From NCBI GenBank assembly GCA_030426725.1, contig JAUHXZ010000022.1, forward strand, positions 1-37,801: a DNA stretch of 37,801 bases. The letters run 5' to 3'. The stretch comes from Actinomycetes bacterium (lineage in GTDB: Bacteria; Actinomycetota; Actinomycetes; Propionibacteriales; Propionibacteriaceae). The position numbers and the translations under genes were made by a program. Below are positions 1 through 7,939 of this stretch, in pieces. The number at the start of each line of letters is the position of its first letter. Positions within the stretch are counted from its first letter, which is position 1. Below the pieces are notes generated by a model. The model was not told the origin of the DNA and made no database searches. It saw only the letters and a list, made by a program, of their open reading frames with translations.

Positions 1-122
1 TCGAGCGCCACCGCACCAGCCTCACGGCGACCCGTGCCGCGTTCATCGCGGACTGGCCGGCGCGTGTCGCCGAGGCCCGCCGGCTCCTGGCGAAGTCCGG
101 CGGGAAGAAGCGCAAGAAGTGA
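1..122 (+). CDS. topA: DNA topoisomerase I, C-terminal tail (5' end outside window)
   Basis: An open frame enters from the left edge (first full codon at position 3) and stops at TGA 120-122. It encodes about 39 residues that finish in a lysine/arginine-rich tail (KSGGKKRKK). In actinobacteria the gene just before tmk is usually topA, and actinobacterial TopA proteins end in basic, lysine-rich tails that help processivity on DNA. No catalytic part is visible, so the call rests on the tail composition and the tmk neighbour only. The stop overlaps the GTG start proposed for tmk (GTGA), which suggests translational coupling. Confidence 0.55.
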   Translation, partial: ERHRTSLTATRAAFIADWPARVAEARRLLAKSGGKKRKK

Positions 123-730
123 CAGGCATGTTCATCGTCTTCGAGGGCGGCGACGGGGTCGGCAAGACCACCCAGGTCGCGCGCCTCGCCCAGTGGCTGT
201 CCGACCGTGGCACGCCCCATGTCGTCACACGCCAACCCGGGGGGACCCCCGTCGGCGTCGAGCTTCGCCGCCTGGTGCTCGACCCCGCCGTCGGTCACGT
301 CGACGCGAGGGCCGAGGCCCTGATGTACGCGGCCGACAAGGCCCAGCATGTGCACGAACTGATCGAACCGGAGCTGGCGCGGGGGGTGACCGTCGTGTGC
401 GACCGCTACGTCGACTCGATGATCGCCTACCAGGGGGCCGGCAGGGCGCTGGACATCGACGACGTCGCGCGCATCGCGTGGTGGGCCGTGGGCGACCGCC
501 GCCCGGACCTGACGATCCTCCTCGACACCGATCCGGCCGGGGCCGTCGAGGCGATCGCCGCCAAGGACCGCCTCGAGGGCGCCGGGCCGGAGGTGCACGG
601 CAGGGCGCGGCGGTTCTTCCTCGATCTGGCCGCAGCCGACCCCGATCGCTATCTTGTGCTCGACGCGCGCCGGAGCCGCGACGATCTCGCCTCGGTCATC
701 GCGGACAAGGTGGCCTCGCTCGTCGGCTGA
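119..730 (+). CDS. tmk: Thymidylate kinase (dTMP kinase)
   Basis: Phosphorylates dTMP to dTDP with ATP, an essential cytosolic step of dTTP synthesis. The N-terminus has the P-loop FEGGDGVGKTT (residues 8-18 counted from GTG 119), followed by the DRY-type motif in CDRYVDSMIAYQGAGRAL that binds the dTMP phosphate and base. About 203 residues is the normal family length. Two starts are possible: GTG 119, which overlaps the preceding stop, or ATG 128 (MFIVFEGG). I list the longer one, but neither has a clear ribosome-binding site. Position between topA and holB is the classic actinobacterial order, which links dTTP supply to replication genes. Confidence 0.93.
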   Translation: MTGMFIVFEGGDGVGKTTQVARLAQWLSDRGTPHVVTRQPGGTPVGVELRRLVLDPAVGHVDARAEALMYAADKAQHVHELIEPELARGVTVVCDRYVDSMIAYQGAGRALDIDDVARIAWWAVGDRRPDLTILLDTDPAGAVEAIAAKDRLEGAGPEVHGRARRFFLDLAAADPDRYLVLDARRSRDDLASVIADKVASLVG

Positions 731-811
731 CCCGCGCTATTCCGTCGTCCGCCGTCAGCGTAATGCCGCCGGTTCGGGATGGGATCGGCGCCGGGGCTGG
801 TTGGCCCGGTC

Positions 812-1723
812 ATGGTCCAACTCGTCATCCTCGCCCTCGTGGGCCTCGCGGCACAGCTCGTCGACGGCTCCCTCGGCATGGCCTACGGCGTCACGTCGAC
901 GACCCTCCTGCTCGCGGTGGGGACGAGTCCGGCGATGGCGTCGGCCACGGTCCACCTCGCGGAGATCGGGACGACGCTCGCCTCCGGGGTGGCACACCAC
1001 CGCTTCGGGAACGTGGACTGGAGGGTCGTGGCGCGCATCGGCGTTCCCGGCGCCGCGGGCGCCCTCGTCGGCGCGACGGTGCTGTCGCGGCTCAGTACCA
1101 GCGCCGCGGCCCCGGTCATGGCCGTGATCCTGCTGTCGCTCGGCCTGTATGTGCTGATCCGGTTCAGCTTCTTCGGCCTCCGGAAACGTGCGGAGGGTCG
1201 TCGCCCGCCCACCAGGTTCCTTGTCCCGCTCGGGCTGTTCGGCGGCTTCCTCGATGCCACCGGCGGCGGAGGATGGGGCCCGGTCGGCACCCCGGCTCTG
1301 CTCGCGAGCGGCCGCATGGAACCGCGCAAGGTGATCGGCACGATCGACGCCAGCGAGTTCCTGGTCGCCATCGCCGCGAGCCTCGGGTTCTTTCTGGGGC
1401 TGGGGGGCGGGGGAATCGTCCCCGGCATGGCGGTGGCCCTCCTGGTCGGCGGCCTGATCGCGGCACCTATGGCCGCCTGGCTCGTGCGGCACCTGCCGCC
1501 GAGGATCCTCGGGGCGGCCGCGGGCTCCGCGATCGTCCTGGTGAACCTCCGCTCGCTGGTCACAGCGCTCGACCTGCCGCAGTGGCTGCACATGCCGGTC
1601 TATGCAGCCGCCCTGCTGCTCGCGGTGGCCGGCGTGACCCGCGCCGCTACGGGCCACTTCCGGTCCGGCGAGGGGGCCGCCGTCGCAGGTGGAGGGGCAG
1701 AACCCGAGCGCGCGGCCGCCTGA
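812..1723 (+). CDS. TauE/SafE (DUF81) family membrane permease
   Basis: A polytopic inner-membrane protein of about 303 residues with around eight hydrophobic segments and the two-fold repeated architecture of the TauE/SafE family. Members export sulfite, sulfonates or related small anions. Diagnostic stretches include AAQLVDGSLGMAYGVTSTTL near the N-terminus and GGFLDATGGGGWGPVGTPAL in the second half, the glycine-rich repeat pair of this family. I start at ATG 812 (MVQLVILAL), preceded by GGGGCTGG. An in-frame ATG at 779 would add 11 residues that do not resemble the family N-terminus. The substrate cannot be told from sequence, and no sulfur-metabolism gene is adjacent. Confidence 0.85.
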   Translation: MVQLVILALVGLAAQLVDGSLGMAYGVTSTTLLLAVGTSPAMASATVHLAEIGTTLASGVAHHRFGNVDWRVVARIGVPGAAGALVGATVLSRLSTSAAAPVMAVILLSLGLYVLIRFSFFGLRKRAEGRRPPTRFLVPLGLFGGFLDATGGGGWGPVGTPALLASGRMEPRKVIGTIDASEFLVAIAASLGFFLGLGGGGIVPGMAVALLVGGLIAAPMAAWLVRHLPPRILGAAAGSAIVLVNLRSLVTALDLPQWLHMPVYAAALLLAVAGVTRAATGHFRSGEGAAVAGGGAEPERAAA

Positions 1724-1778
1724 TCCGGGGGCGGTTCCGGGCGCGGCGCCGTCGGCGGCGCATGGCAGGATTGCCCGC

Positions 1779-2927
1779 ATGGGTGACGTGTGGTCTGAAC
1801 TGATCGGCCAGGAACGGGCGGTCGCCACGCTGCACCGCGCAGTCGAGGGCCGTCGGCACGCCATGACCCACGCCTGGCTCTTCGTCGGCCCGCCGGGGTC
1901 CGGCCGCTCCAACGCCGCGAAGGCGTTCGCAGCGGCGCTGCAGTGCCCCTCCGGGGGCTGCGGGCAGTGCGAGGAGTGCCGCACCACGCTCTCGGGCGCC
2001 CACCCGGACGTGACGCTGCTGCGCACCGAGCAGCTGTCCATCGGTGTGGATGAGGTTCGTGCGCTCGTCGGGCGCGCCGGAGTCGCGCCGGTCAAGGGCC
2101 GCTACCAGATCGTCGTGGTCGAAGATGCCGACCGCATCACCGAACGCGGGGCCGACGCGCTGCTCAAGGGCCTTGAGGAGCCCTCCGCGAAGACGGTGTG
2201 GCTGCTGTGCGCCCCCAACGCGGACGACGTCATCGTCACCATCCGCTCCCGCTGCCGGGCCATCAAGCTCGTGACTCCGTCGGAGGACGCCGTGACCGAG
2301 CTGCTCATCACCCGCGACGGGGTGTCGCCGGCGCTCGCCGCGCACGCCGCCCGTGCGGCTCAGGGGCATATCGGGCGCGCCCGGGTGCTGGCCCGCTCCG
2401 AGGACGCCCGGATCAGGCGCCACCAGATCCTCACGCTGCCGGCCACGCTTACTTCGATGACCGCCTGCCTGGACGCCGCCGACAACCTCGTCGCCGCCGC
2501 CGCGGAGGAGGCATCCCAGGCCACCGCCGAACTGGACCAGAAGGAGATGGCCGCCCTGCAGGAGGCCCTCGGCGTCGGAGGCCGCGGCGGGAAGCCACGG
2601 TCGGCGCAGGGGGCCATCAAGGACCTCGAGGACCAGCAGAAGGCCCGCGGAAAGCGGCTCCAGCGCGACGCTCTGGACCGGGTGCTGACGGAGCTCACCG
2701 GCTACTACCGGGACGTGCTGGCGGCACAGACCGCGCCAGGCACGCCCCTTGTGAACGTGGACCTGGCCGACCAGATCGAGCCTTTCGCCCGCCGGTCCAC
2801 CCCCGAACAGACCGTGCGGGCCCTCGACGCCATTCTCGTCGCCCGCACGGCCCTCGAGGGCAACGTGGCGCCCCTGTTGGCACTCGAGGCGATGCTCATC
2901 AGCCTGTCGCAGGCGGCCCGGACCTGA
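1779..2927 (+). CDS. holB: DNA polymerase III subunit delta' (clamp loader)
   Basis: Clamp-loader subunit that helps open and load the beta sliding clamp. The protein starts at ATG 1779 (MGDVWSELIGQERAV) and is about 382 residues. An AAA+ fold follows with a P-loop-like GPPGSGRSN, in which the usual lysine is arginine, fitting the known loss of ATPase activity in delta'. Next comes a zinc-finger cluster of cysteines (CPSGGCGQCEEC) typical of DnaX/HolB. The sensor region EEPSAKTVWLLCAPNADDV precedes a divergent C-terminal collar domain. A CAGGAT element lies 7 bp upstream of ATG with no ribosome-binding site. Upstream in-frame starts (from 1689) lie inside the preceding permease and look spurious. 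Confidence 0.92.
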   Translation: MGDVWSELIGQERAVATLHRAVEGRRHAMTHAWLFVGPPGSGRSNAAKAFAAALQCPSGGCGQCEECRTTLSGAHPDVTLLRTEQLSIGVDEVRALVGRAGVAPVKGRYQIVVVEDADRITERGADALLKGLEEPSAKTVWLLCAPNADDVIVTIRSRCRAIKLVTPSEDAVTELLITRDGVSPALAAHAARAAQGHIGRARVLARSEDARIRRHQILTLPATLTSMTACLDAADNLVAAAAEEASQATAELDQKEMAALQEALGVGGRGGKPRSAQGAIKDLEDQQKARGKRLQRDALDRVLTELTGYYRDVLAAQTAPGTPLVNVDLADQIEPFARRSTPEQTVRALDAILVARTALEGNVAPLLALEAMLISLSQAART

Positions 2928-3009
2928 GCCGCACGGGCGTGTCAGGCGTGGAGCCCCCGTTCCCCGATGCCAAGATGAGGATCAGGACTGGCCACAAAGA
3001 GGGGAACTG

Positions 3010-4149
3010 ATGTCGAACAACGACTGGGTCCAGCAGGGCACGCCTCGGGATGGGGAGTGGGCCGCCGAGGACGACTACGGCGTCCCCGTGGAACCCGAGG
3101 AGTGGGACGACTACGCGTCCGAGCAGACCGTCGCCGTTCCTCCGGCCCCCTCCAGCGAGCCGGAAGCCGAGCCCGAGGCCGAGGCCGAGGCCGAGCCCGA
3201 GCCCGAGGCCACCGTCACCGCAGCCGAGGAGTCCTCCGAGGTCGAGAGCGCCGGTGACGAGCCGCCGGTGGCGGACGAGCGCACCCCTGACGAGGAACCG
3301 GACAGCCCTGCCGTCGACGAGTGGGGGCCGGCAGTCGATGCGACGGAGGAGCCGGGGGAGGACGTCTCCGAGGAGAACGAGACGACCGACATCCCGGAAG
3401 CCGACACTGACACCACCGAGGACCAGGACGGGATCGACCCCGACACCGCGGCGGTCCTCGCCACGGCCGGGACGGGCGCCGGCATGGCGGGTCTCTACCG
3501 CGGCGTCGGCAGTACCGAGGACCCCCAGCCGGTCATCGAGCAGACGCAGGTCATCGACGACTCCCAGGAGACGCGCCTCGCCGCCGAGGTGGCGGAGGAG
3601 GAGCGCATCGCCCAGCAGGTGAAGTCGGAGCAGGAGGCCAGGGACCAGCGGCTCGGCGTCGTTCCCAGGTCGGAGGCCAACGCCGTCCGCGAGCCCGTGA
3701 CGGCCAAGCGTGGCGTCGGGCACTTCGCCAGCTTCGGCCTGTTCGTCCTGAGGCTCGTCACGGCTGCCATCATCGGCGTGGTCGGCTACCAGATCCTCTC
3801 CGATATCGACGCCACCACCGAGTTCCTCAGCCAGACGAGGATCCCCGAGCCCGAGACCGTGTCGTGGGTCCTCGGCTTCGGGCTGGCCGGCATGGCGGTG
3901 CTGTTGGTCATCGGGCTGGCCGTGCGCGTCGTCGGCACTCTCCTCGCCGCGGTCGCCGGCGGCTCGCTCGCGTTCATCCGCTGGGGCAGCTTCAGCCCGT
4001 TCGTCGAGGGCATGGAGGGCTTCTTGGGAGACCTGGACCTGCTGCTCGCCGCGGTGGGCATCCTGTTCCTCACCATTGGCGGCGGCCGGTGGGGCATCGA
4101 CGGGGCCTTCGCGAAGGCCCGCGAGAACGCCCGCGAGTCGCGCCAGTAG
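3010..4149 (+). CDS. Acidic-tailed DoxX-like membrane protein
   Basis: A 379-residue protein in two parts. Residues 1 to about 150 are very acidic and low in complexity, with a run of EP/EA dipeptides around residues 49-68 encoded by a hexanucleotide-like repeat. Residues about 237-370 hold four hydrophobic segments. Motifs there (LRLVTAAIIGVVGYQIL, a GLAVRVVGTLL stretch after TM2, and a closing GGGRWGIDG) resemble DoxX-type membrane domains. A sequence in the middle (residues about 175-215) is charged and helical. AGAGGGG lies just before ATG 3010, a good ribosome-binding site. The function is unknown. DoxX is my best match, but at moderate confidence because the conserved residues are weak. 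Confidence 0.7.
   Translation: MSNNDWVQQGTPRDGEWAAEDDYGVPVEPEEWDDYASEQTVAVPPAPSSEPEAEPEAEAEAEPEPEATVTAAEESSEVESAGDEPPVADERTPDEEPDSPAVDEWGPAVDATEEPGEDVSEENETTDIPEADTDTTEDQDGIDPDTAAVLATAGTGAGMAGLYRGVGSTEDPQPVIEQTQVIDDSQETRLAAEVAEEERIAQQVKSEQEARDQRLGVVPRSEANAVREPVTAKRGVGHFASFGLFVLRLVTAAIIGVVGYQILSDIDATTEFLSQTRIPEPETVSWVLGFGLAGMAVLLVIGLAVRVVGTLLAAVAGGSLAFIRWGSFSPFVEGMEGFLGDLDLLLAAVGILFLTIGGGRWGIDGAFAKARENARESRQ
3150..3215 (+). repeat. Imperfect GAGGCC/GAGCCC hexamer-type tract inside a gene
   Basis: Inside the acidic N-terminus of the DoxX-like protein, codons for Glu alternate with Ala or Pro codons, giving repeated GAGGCCGAGGCC and GAGCCCGAG units. Such tracts can change length by slipped-strand replication without breaking the frame when whole codon pairs are gained or lost. 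Confidence 0.7.
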
Positions 4150-4193
4150 CGACCCGTCGGGCCACCCGATCCCCGCGACCTTGGGCGCCTGTC

Positions 4194-4205
4194 TAGGCTT
4201 GGCCC
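4194..4205 (+). promoter_or_regulatory. Putative leaderless promoter -10 (TAGGCT) of ricT
   Basis: TAGGCT (4194-4199) is separated by six bases from ATG 4206. Transcription would begin at or next to the start codon. No ribosome-binding site is visible, and no good -35 is seen at the usual distance. Confidence 0.5.
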
Positions 4206-5054
4206 ATGACGAGAGTGATGGCGGTCGCGTTCGAGCGCTACGGCCAGCTCTTCTACCTCGATCCCGGCGACGCCCACTACCGGATCGGCGACTGGGTCCG
4301 CTACCCGACGCCGGACGGGCCCGAGGTCGCGCAATGCGTCTGGGCGCCGGAGGACATCGATTCCGGCTTCGGTGAGCTGCCCAGGTGCGCCGGCCCGGCC
4401 ACCGAGGCCGACCTCCGCCGCGACCGCGAGAACAGGGAGTTGCGCGGCCGCATCTCCGAGGTCGCGAAGGACCTGATCGGCCGGCACGGACTGCCGATGA
4501 AAGTGGTTGGCGTCGACTACATCGACCGGTCCACCCTGTTCGACCGTGTCGTCGCCGTCTACTACACGGCTCCCCACCGCGTCGACTTCCGCAGCCTTCT
4601 CGGGGACCTCGCGCGGGCCCTCGACGCCCGCATCGACCTCAGACAGGTCGGGAACCGCGACGCCGCCAGGATTCTCGGCGGCGTCGGCCTCTGCGGACGG
4701 GACCTGTGCTGCACGACCTTCCTCGACGAGATCGAACCCATCTCGATGAGGCTCGCCCGCGTCCAGTCGCTGCCGCCCAACCCGCTGCAGATCTCGGGCG
4801 CGTGCGGCCGTCTGATGTGCTGCCTCACCTACGAGCATCCGCTGTACGTCGACTTCCTGCAACGCGCACCGGCGGTCGGCGAGCGCGTCGAGGTCGACGG
4901 CGAGCGCGGCACCGTCACCGCCCACCACGTCCCTGAGGACGCCGTGTCCGTGCGACGCCACGGAGGGGAGATCGTGCGCTGTCCGCTCGAGTCGGTATGT
5001 TCGGTCGCGCGGAGGCTGCCCGTCCCCGCACCCGACGGGGAAGGACCCGCATGA
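4206..5054 (+). CDS. ricT: PSP1-domain protein, RicT (YaaT) homologue
   Basis: A 282-residue protein of the PSP1/RicT family. In Bacillus, RicT (YaaT) works with RicA and RicF in a complex carrying Fe-S clusters that helps RNase Y mature mRNAs. Two cysteine motifs typical of the family are present: CGRDLCC near residue 163 and CGRLMCC near residue 200. They are the conserved cysteine clusters expected for Fe-S binding. The gene follows holB, as in many Gram-positive genomes. No ricA or ricF is visible here, and actinobacteria generally lack RNase Y, so the partner may differ. The stop codon overlaps the start of the next gene (ATGA), indicating co-translation. Confidence 0.88.
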   Translation: MTRVMAVAFERYGQLFYLDPGDAHYRIGDWVRYPTPDGPEVAQCVWAPEDIDSGFGELPRCAGPATEADLRRDRENRELRGRISEVAKDLIGRHGLPMKVVGVDYIDRSTLFDRVVAVYYTAPHRVDFRSLLGDLARALDARIDLRQVGNRDAARILGGVGLCGRDLCCTTFLDEIEPISMRLARVQSLPPNPLQISGACGRLMCCLTYEHPLYVDFLQRAPAVGERVEVDGERGTVTAHHVPEDAVSVRRHGGEIVRCPLESVCSVARRLPVPAPDGEGPA

Positions 5055-6706
5055 GCAGGAAGGTCCGCCTCACGCAGACGATCCTCGGGGTGATCGCGCT
5101 CACCCTCGTCGCCACGCTGTTCCTCAGCGGGATGGCCGGCGGCCGGAGCCGCGACGTGCCCGCTTCGCCGAACACCCCCGGCCCGGCCACGCCCGGGCCG
5201 CTCGACGACGACGAGCGCCTCCCGGGAGTGCCCGTGGTGCCGGTCGCCCAGCACGACACGTTCCCCGCCGAGCCCGACCGCAATGAGGACCGCAGACCCG
5301 GCTACGAGCCGTCCGGGGAACCGGACGTCGATCTGCCCGACGGCCTCGGCGGCATCGAGGACTACGCCGCGCAGGTCGTCGACTGGGAGTTCTGCGAGGG
5401 CGGCGCGGGCGCGCAGTGCGCCACCGTCCTCGCCCCGCTCGACTGGGAGGCCCCAGAGGGCGACGCCGTCGAGATCGCCGTGCGCAGGGTCACCGACGGG
5501 GACTCGTCGAACGGCCCGCTGTTCGTCAACCCGGGCGGCCCCGGCTACGGCGGGCAGAGCATGGCGGAGCGCCTCGCCGGCCGGTGGCCCGACTACGACA
5601 CCGTCGGCTGGGACCCCAGGGGCACCGGTCAGTCCACCTCGGTGGTGTGCGGCACCTTCGAGGAGACCGACGCCTTCATGAACCTCGACGGCAGCCCGGA
5701 CGACGACGCCGAGGACCGGGCCCTGCGCGAGGGATCCGCGGCGTTCGCCGACCAGTGCCGCGACGCCTCCGGGGACCTGCTCGACCACATCACGACCATC
5801 GACGTCGTCCGCGACCTCGACCTCCTCAGGCACCTGCTCGGCGCCGAGAAACTCAACTACGTCGGCGTGTCCTACGGCACGTACGTGGGGGCGATGTACG
5901 CCGAACTGTTCCCCGACACCAGCGGCCGCCTGGTACTGGACGCGGCCGTCGACATCACCGGGGAGGACGAGATCCCGCAGGCGGCGGGCTTCGAACTGGC
6001 GCTCCGCAACTTCACCTCCTGGTGCGCCGACTCCGACCTGTGCGGCCTCGGCGACGACCGGACGGCGATCGAACAGGACATCGCCGGCTTCCTGTCAGGC
6101 CTGGACGCCGACCCCGTCGCCGTCGGCGACCGGACCCTGACCCAGACGCTGGCCGCCACGGGGATCGCGATCTACCTCTACGAGGACGAGCAGGCCTACC
6201 GCAGCCTCGCCGAGGTCCTCGCCAGGGCCAGGGCCGGCGACGGGGAAGCACTGCTGCGCTCCGCCGATCTCATGAACGGCCGCGGCCCGGGCAGCTACGA
6301 CACCATCGCCTACGCGTTCCCGGCGATGGTCTGCGCGGACGCGACGGACGAGGGCGTCGACGACGTGCGGGACGCGTGGCGCGACACCTTTGACGACGCG
6401 CCGATCATGGCCCCGAACCTGGGAATGAGCTACACCTGCCAGACGTGGACCGCCGGATCCGCCCCGCAGATCCGGATCACGGCCGCGGGGGCTCCGCCCA
6501 TCCTCGTCGTCGGCACGACGGGGGACTCGGCGACACCCTACGAGCAGGCCGTCTCCATGGCGGATCAGCTCGAGTCCGGCGTCCTGCTCACCCTCGAGGG
6601 AGCCGGCCACGGAGCGGTGACGGGGGACAACGCCTGCATCGCCGACGCAGTCGGCCGCTATCTCCTCGAGGGGGAGGCCCCCGACGACGGCACCACCTGC
6701 TCGTGA
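5051..6706 (+). CDS. Membrane-anchored/secreted alpha/beta hydrolase, tripeptidyl aminopeptidase (TAP)-like, peptidase S33 type
   Basis: A 551-residue exported hydrolase. Residues about 5-30 form a signal anchor (basic MSRKVR then a hydrophobic stretch ending LFLSGMAGG), followed by a proline/aspartate-rich linker. The catalytic domain shows the oxyanion region NPGGPGYGG, the nucleophile elbow GVSYGT (Ser in VGVSYGTYVG), an acid residue in VGTTGDSATPYEQA, and the histidine in EGAGHGA. The C-terminal TAP-like domain ends in a Cys-containing tail. These motifs match Streptomyces tripeptidyl aminopeptidases and mycobacterial CaeA/Hip1-type hydrolases. It starts at ATG 5051, inside the stop of ricT (ATGA), so both are probably made from one mRNA. 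The substrate (peptides or cell-wall esters) is not determinable. Confidence 0.88.
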   Translation: MSRKVRLTQTILGVIALTLVATLFLSGMAGGRSRDVPASPNTPGPATPGPLDDDERLPGVPVVPVAQHDTFPAEPDRNEDRRPGYEPSGEPDVDLPDGLGGIEDYAAQVVDWEFCEGGAGAQCATVLAPLDWEAPEGDAVEIAVRRVTDGDSSNGPLFVNPGGPGYGGQSMAERLAGRWPDYDTVGWDPRGTGQSTSVVCGTFEETDAFMNLDGSPDDDAEDRALREGSAAFADQCRDASGDLLDHITTIDVVRDLDLLRHLLGAEKLNYVGVSYGTYVGAMYAELFPDTSGRLVLDAAVDITGEDEIPQAAGFELALRNFTSWCADSDLCGLGDDRTAIEQDIAGFLSGLDADPVAVGDRTLTQTLAATGIAIYLYEDEQAYRSLAEVLARARAGDGEALLRSADLMNGRGPGSYDTIAYAFPAMVCADATDEGVDDVRDAWRDTFDDAPIMAPNLGMSYTCQTWTAGSAPQIRITAAGAPPILVVGTTGDSATPYEQAVSMADQLESGVLLTLEGAGHGAVTGDNACIADAVGRYLLEGEAPDDGTTCS

Positions 6707-6711
6707 GCGCT

Positions 6712-6740
6712 TTGCCCGCGCCGCGCGGCATCGGTATAGT
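6712..6740 (+). promoter_or_regulatory. Promoter of tRNA-Thr (TTGCCC-17 bp-TATAGT)
   Basis: A -35-like TTGCCC (6712-6717) is followed after 17 bp by a good -10, TATAGT (6735-6740). The mature tRNA begins 12 bases after the -10, as expected for a short 5' leader. This is one of the best -10 elements in the window. Confidence 0.65.
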
Positions 6741-6751
6741 TCGTGCGTGCT

Positions 6752-6824
6752 GCCGCCCTAGCTCAGTCGGTAGAGCGACGCTCTCGTAAAGCGTAGGTCA
6801 CGGGTTCGAATCCCGTGGGCGGCT
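6752..6824 (+). tRNA. tRNA-Thr, anticodon CGU
   Basis: A complete cloverleaf of 73 bases. The acceptor stem GCCGCCC pairs with GGGCGGC, the D-stem is GCTC/GAGC, the anticodon stem is ACGCT/AGCGT with loop CTCGTAA, and the T-arm is ACGGG-TTCGAAT-CCCGT. The anticodon CGT at 6785-6787 reads ACG threonine codons, which are common in this GC-rich genome. The discriminator base is T. The 3' CCA is not encoded, so it must be added after transcription. Confidence 0.95.
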
Positions 6825-6836
6825 CGGCAGTGAGGG

Positions 6837-6861
6837 TCTCCGGCGGTGCGTTCGCCGGAGA
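6837..6861 (+). terminator. Hairpin downstream of tRNA-Thr
   Basis: A 9-bp perfect stem (TCTCCGGCG / CGCCGGAGA) with a seven-base loop lies 13 bases after the tRNA. There is no T-tract, as is usual for terminators in GC-rich actinobacteria. It probably ends the tRNA transcript. Confidence 0.55.
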
Positions 6862-6936
6862 ACCTCCGCATTTCCCCTTGCGAAGCGCGGTTCCGCCCTG
6901 GTGGGGCCCGGGTGGGCGCCTCCGGCTTCTCGTCGG

Positions 6937-6949
6937 TAGAGTCCCCTCC
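6937..6949 (+). promoter_or_regulatory. Putative leaderless promoter -10 (TAGAGT)
   Basis: TAGAGT (6937-6942) stands seven bases before ATG 6950 of the esterase gene, with no ribosome-binding site between. This fits a leaderless mRNA. Confidence 0.45.
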
Positions 6950-7930
6950 ATGGCCCAGTACGACCTCCCGCTCGAGGACCTGCGCACCTACGCCCCGGAG
7001 ATCCCCGAGGCGCCCTCCTTCGACCAATTCTGGGCCACCACGCTCGCCGCCGACGAGCCGGTGAGCATCATCGCGGAGACACGCATCGACAACCGGCAGC
7101 GGCAGATCGACACCTACGACCTCACCTTCACCGGCTTCGGGCTTGCCCCCGTCAAGGCGTGGCTGCACGTCCCCGCCGGGGCCAGGGGGCCGCTGCCCAC
7201 CGTCATCCAGTACCACGGTTACGCGGGCTCCCGCGGCATGCCCCTGGCACCCGTCTACGCCTCAGCGGGCTTCGCCCACCTCGAACTGGACAGCCGCGGC
7301 CAGGGATGGAGCCGGCCCACCCTGTTCGACCGCACCGCGGACCCCCATCCGTCGGCGGGTGGCTTCGGACCCCCCGGCCCGATGACCGACGGCCTCGACG
7401 ATCCGGACGCCTACTACTACCGCCGCCTCATCACCGATGCGGTCCGCCTTCTCCAGCTGGCCGCGGGCCACCCCGTCGTCGACCCCGAGCGGCTGTTCGT
7501 CGCCGGAGCCTCACAGGGCGGGTACCTCACCCTCGCCGCGGCCGGGCTCGCCCCGTCGGTCGGGATCCCCTTGGCCGGCGCTCTGCCGGACGTGGCCTTC
7601 ATGTGTCACATCCGCCGTGCCGTCGGCCTCACCGACGACGCGCCCTTCTCCGATGTGGCCAGGTTCATCAGGGCCGCACCGCACCTCGAGGACGCCGTGT
7701 GGCACACGCTCAGCCACTTCGACGGGGTGTCCTTCGGGCGCCGAGCCGAGTGCCCGGCGCTGTTCTCCGTCGCGCTGGCGGACACGATCTGCCCGCCGTC
7801 CACCGTTTTCGCGGCCCACAACCACTACGGCGGTCAGCGCGATATCGTCGTCTATCCCCACAGCGGCCACGAGGGCGGCCAGGACGTGCAGACCTGGCAC
7901 CAGCTGGCCTGGCTCGCGGACCGGATCTGA
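6950..7930 (+). CDS. Acetylxylan esterase / cephalosporin-C deacetylase family hydrolase (AXE1)
   Basis: A 326-residue cytosolic alpha/beta hydrolase without a signal peptide. Family features are the oxyanion segment QYHGYAGSRG, the nucleophile elbow GASQGGYLTL, an aspartate in ALADTICPPST, and the catalytic histidine in YPHSGHEGG. The N-terminal PLEDLRTYAPE with a conserved FW motif is typical of AXE1 enzymes, which remove acetyl groups from short xylo-oligosaccharides, other acetylated sugars and cephalosporin C. The next gene, nine bases on, encodes a sugar isomerase, so a role in using acetylated plant oligosaccharides is likely. I start at ATG 6950; in-frame starts further upstream fall within the tRNA and hairpin region. 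Confidence 0.88.
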   Translation: MAQYDLPLEDLRTYAPEIPEAPSFDQFWATTLAADEPVSIIAETRIDNRQRQIDTYDLTFTGFGLAPVKAWLHVPAGARGPLPTVIQYHGYAGSRGMPLAPVYASAGFAHLELDSRGQGWSRPTLFDRTADPHPSAGGFGPPGPMTDGLDDPDAYYYRRLITDAVRLLQLAAGHPVVDPERLFVAGASQGGYLTLAAAGLAPSVGIPLAGALPDVAFMCHIRRAVGLTDDAPFSDVARFIRAAPHLEDAVWHTLSHFDGVSFGRRAECPALFSVALADTICPPSTVFAAHNHYGGQRDIVVYPHSGHEGGQDVQTWHQLAWLADRI

Positions 7931-7939
7931 GAGGACACC

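Noticed and set aside
34..1803. A 589-codon forward frame spanning tmk and the permease
   Set aside because: Arg/Gly/Pro-rich, overlaps two clear genes in another frame, no family similarity.
3150..3215. The repeated GAGGCC/GAGCCC tract as a CRISPR-like or regulatory array
   Set aside because: It has no spacers and lies in frame within a coding region; it encodes the Glu-Ala/Glu-Pro run.
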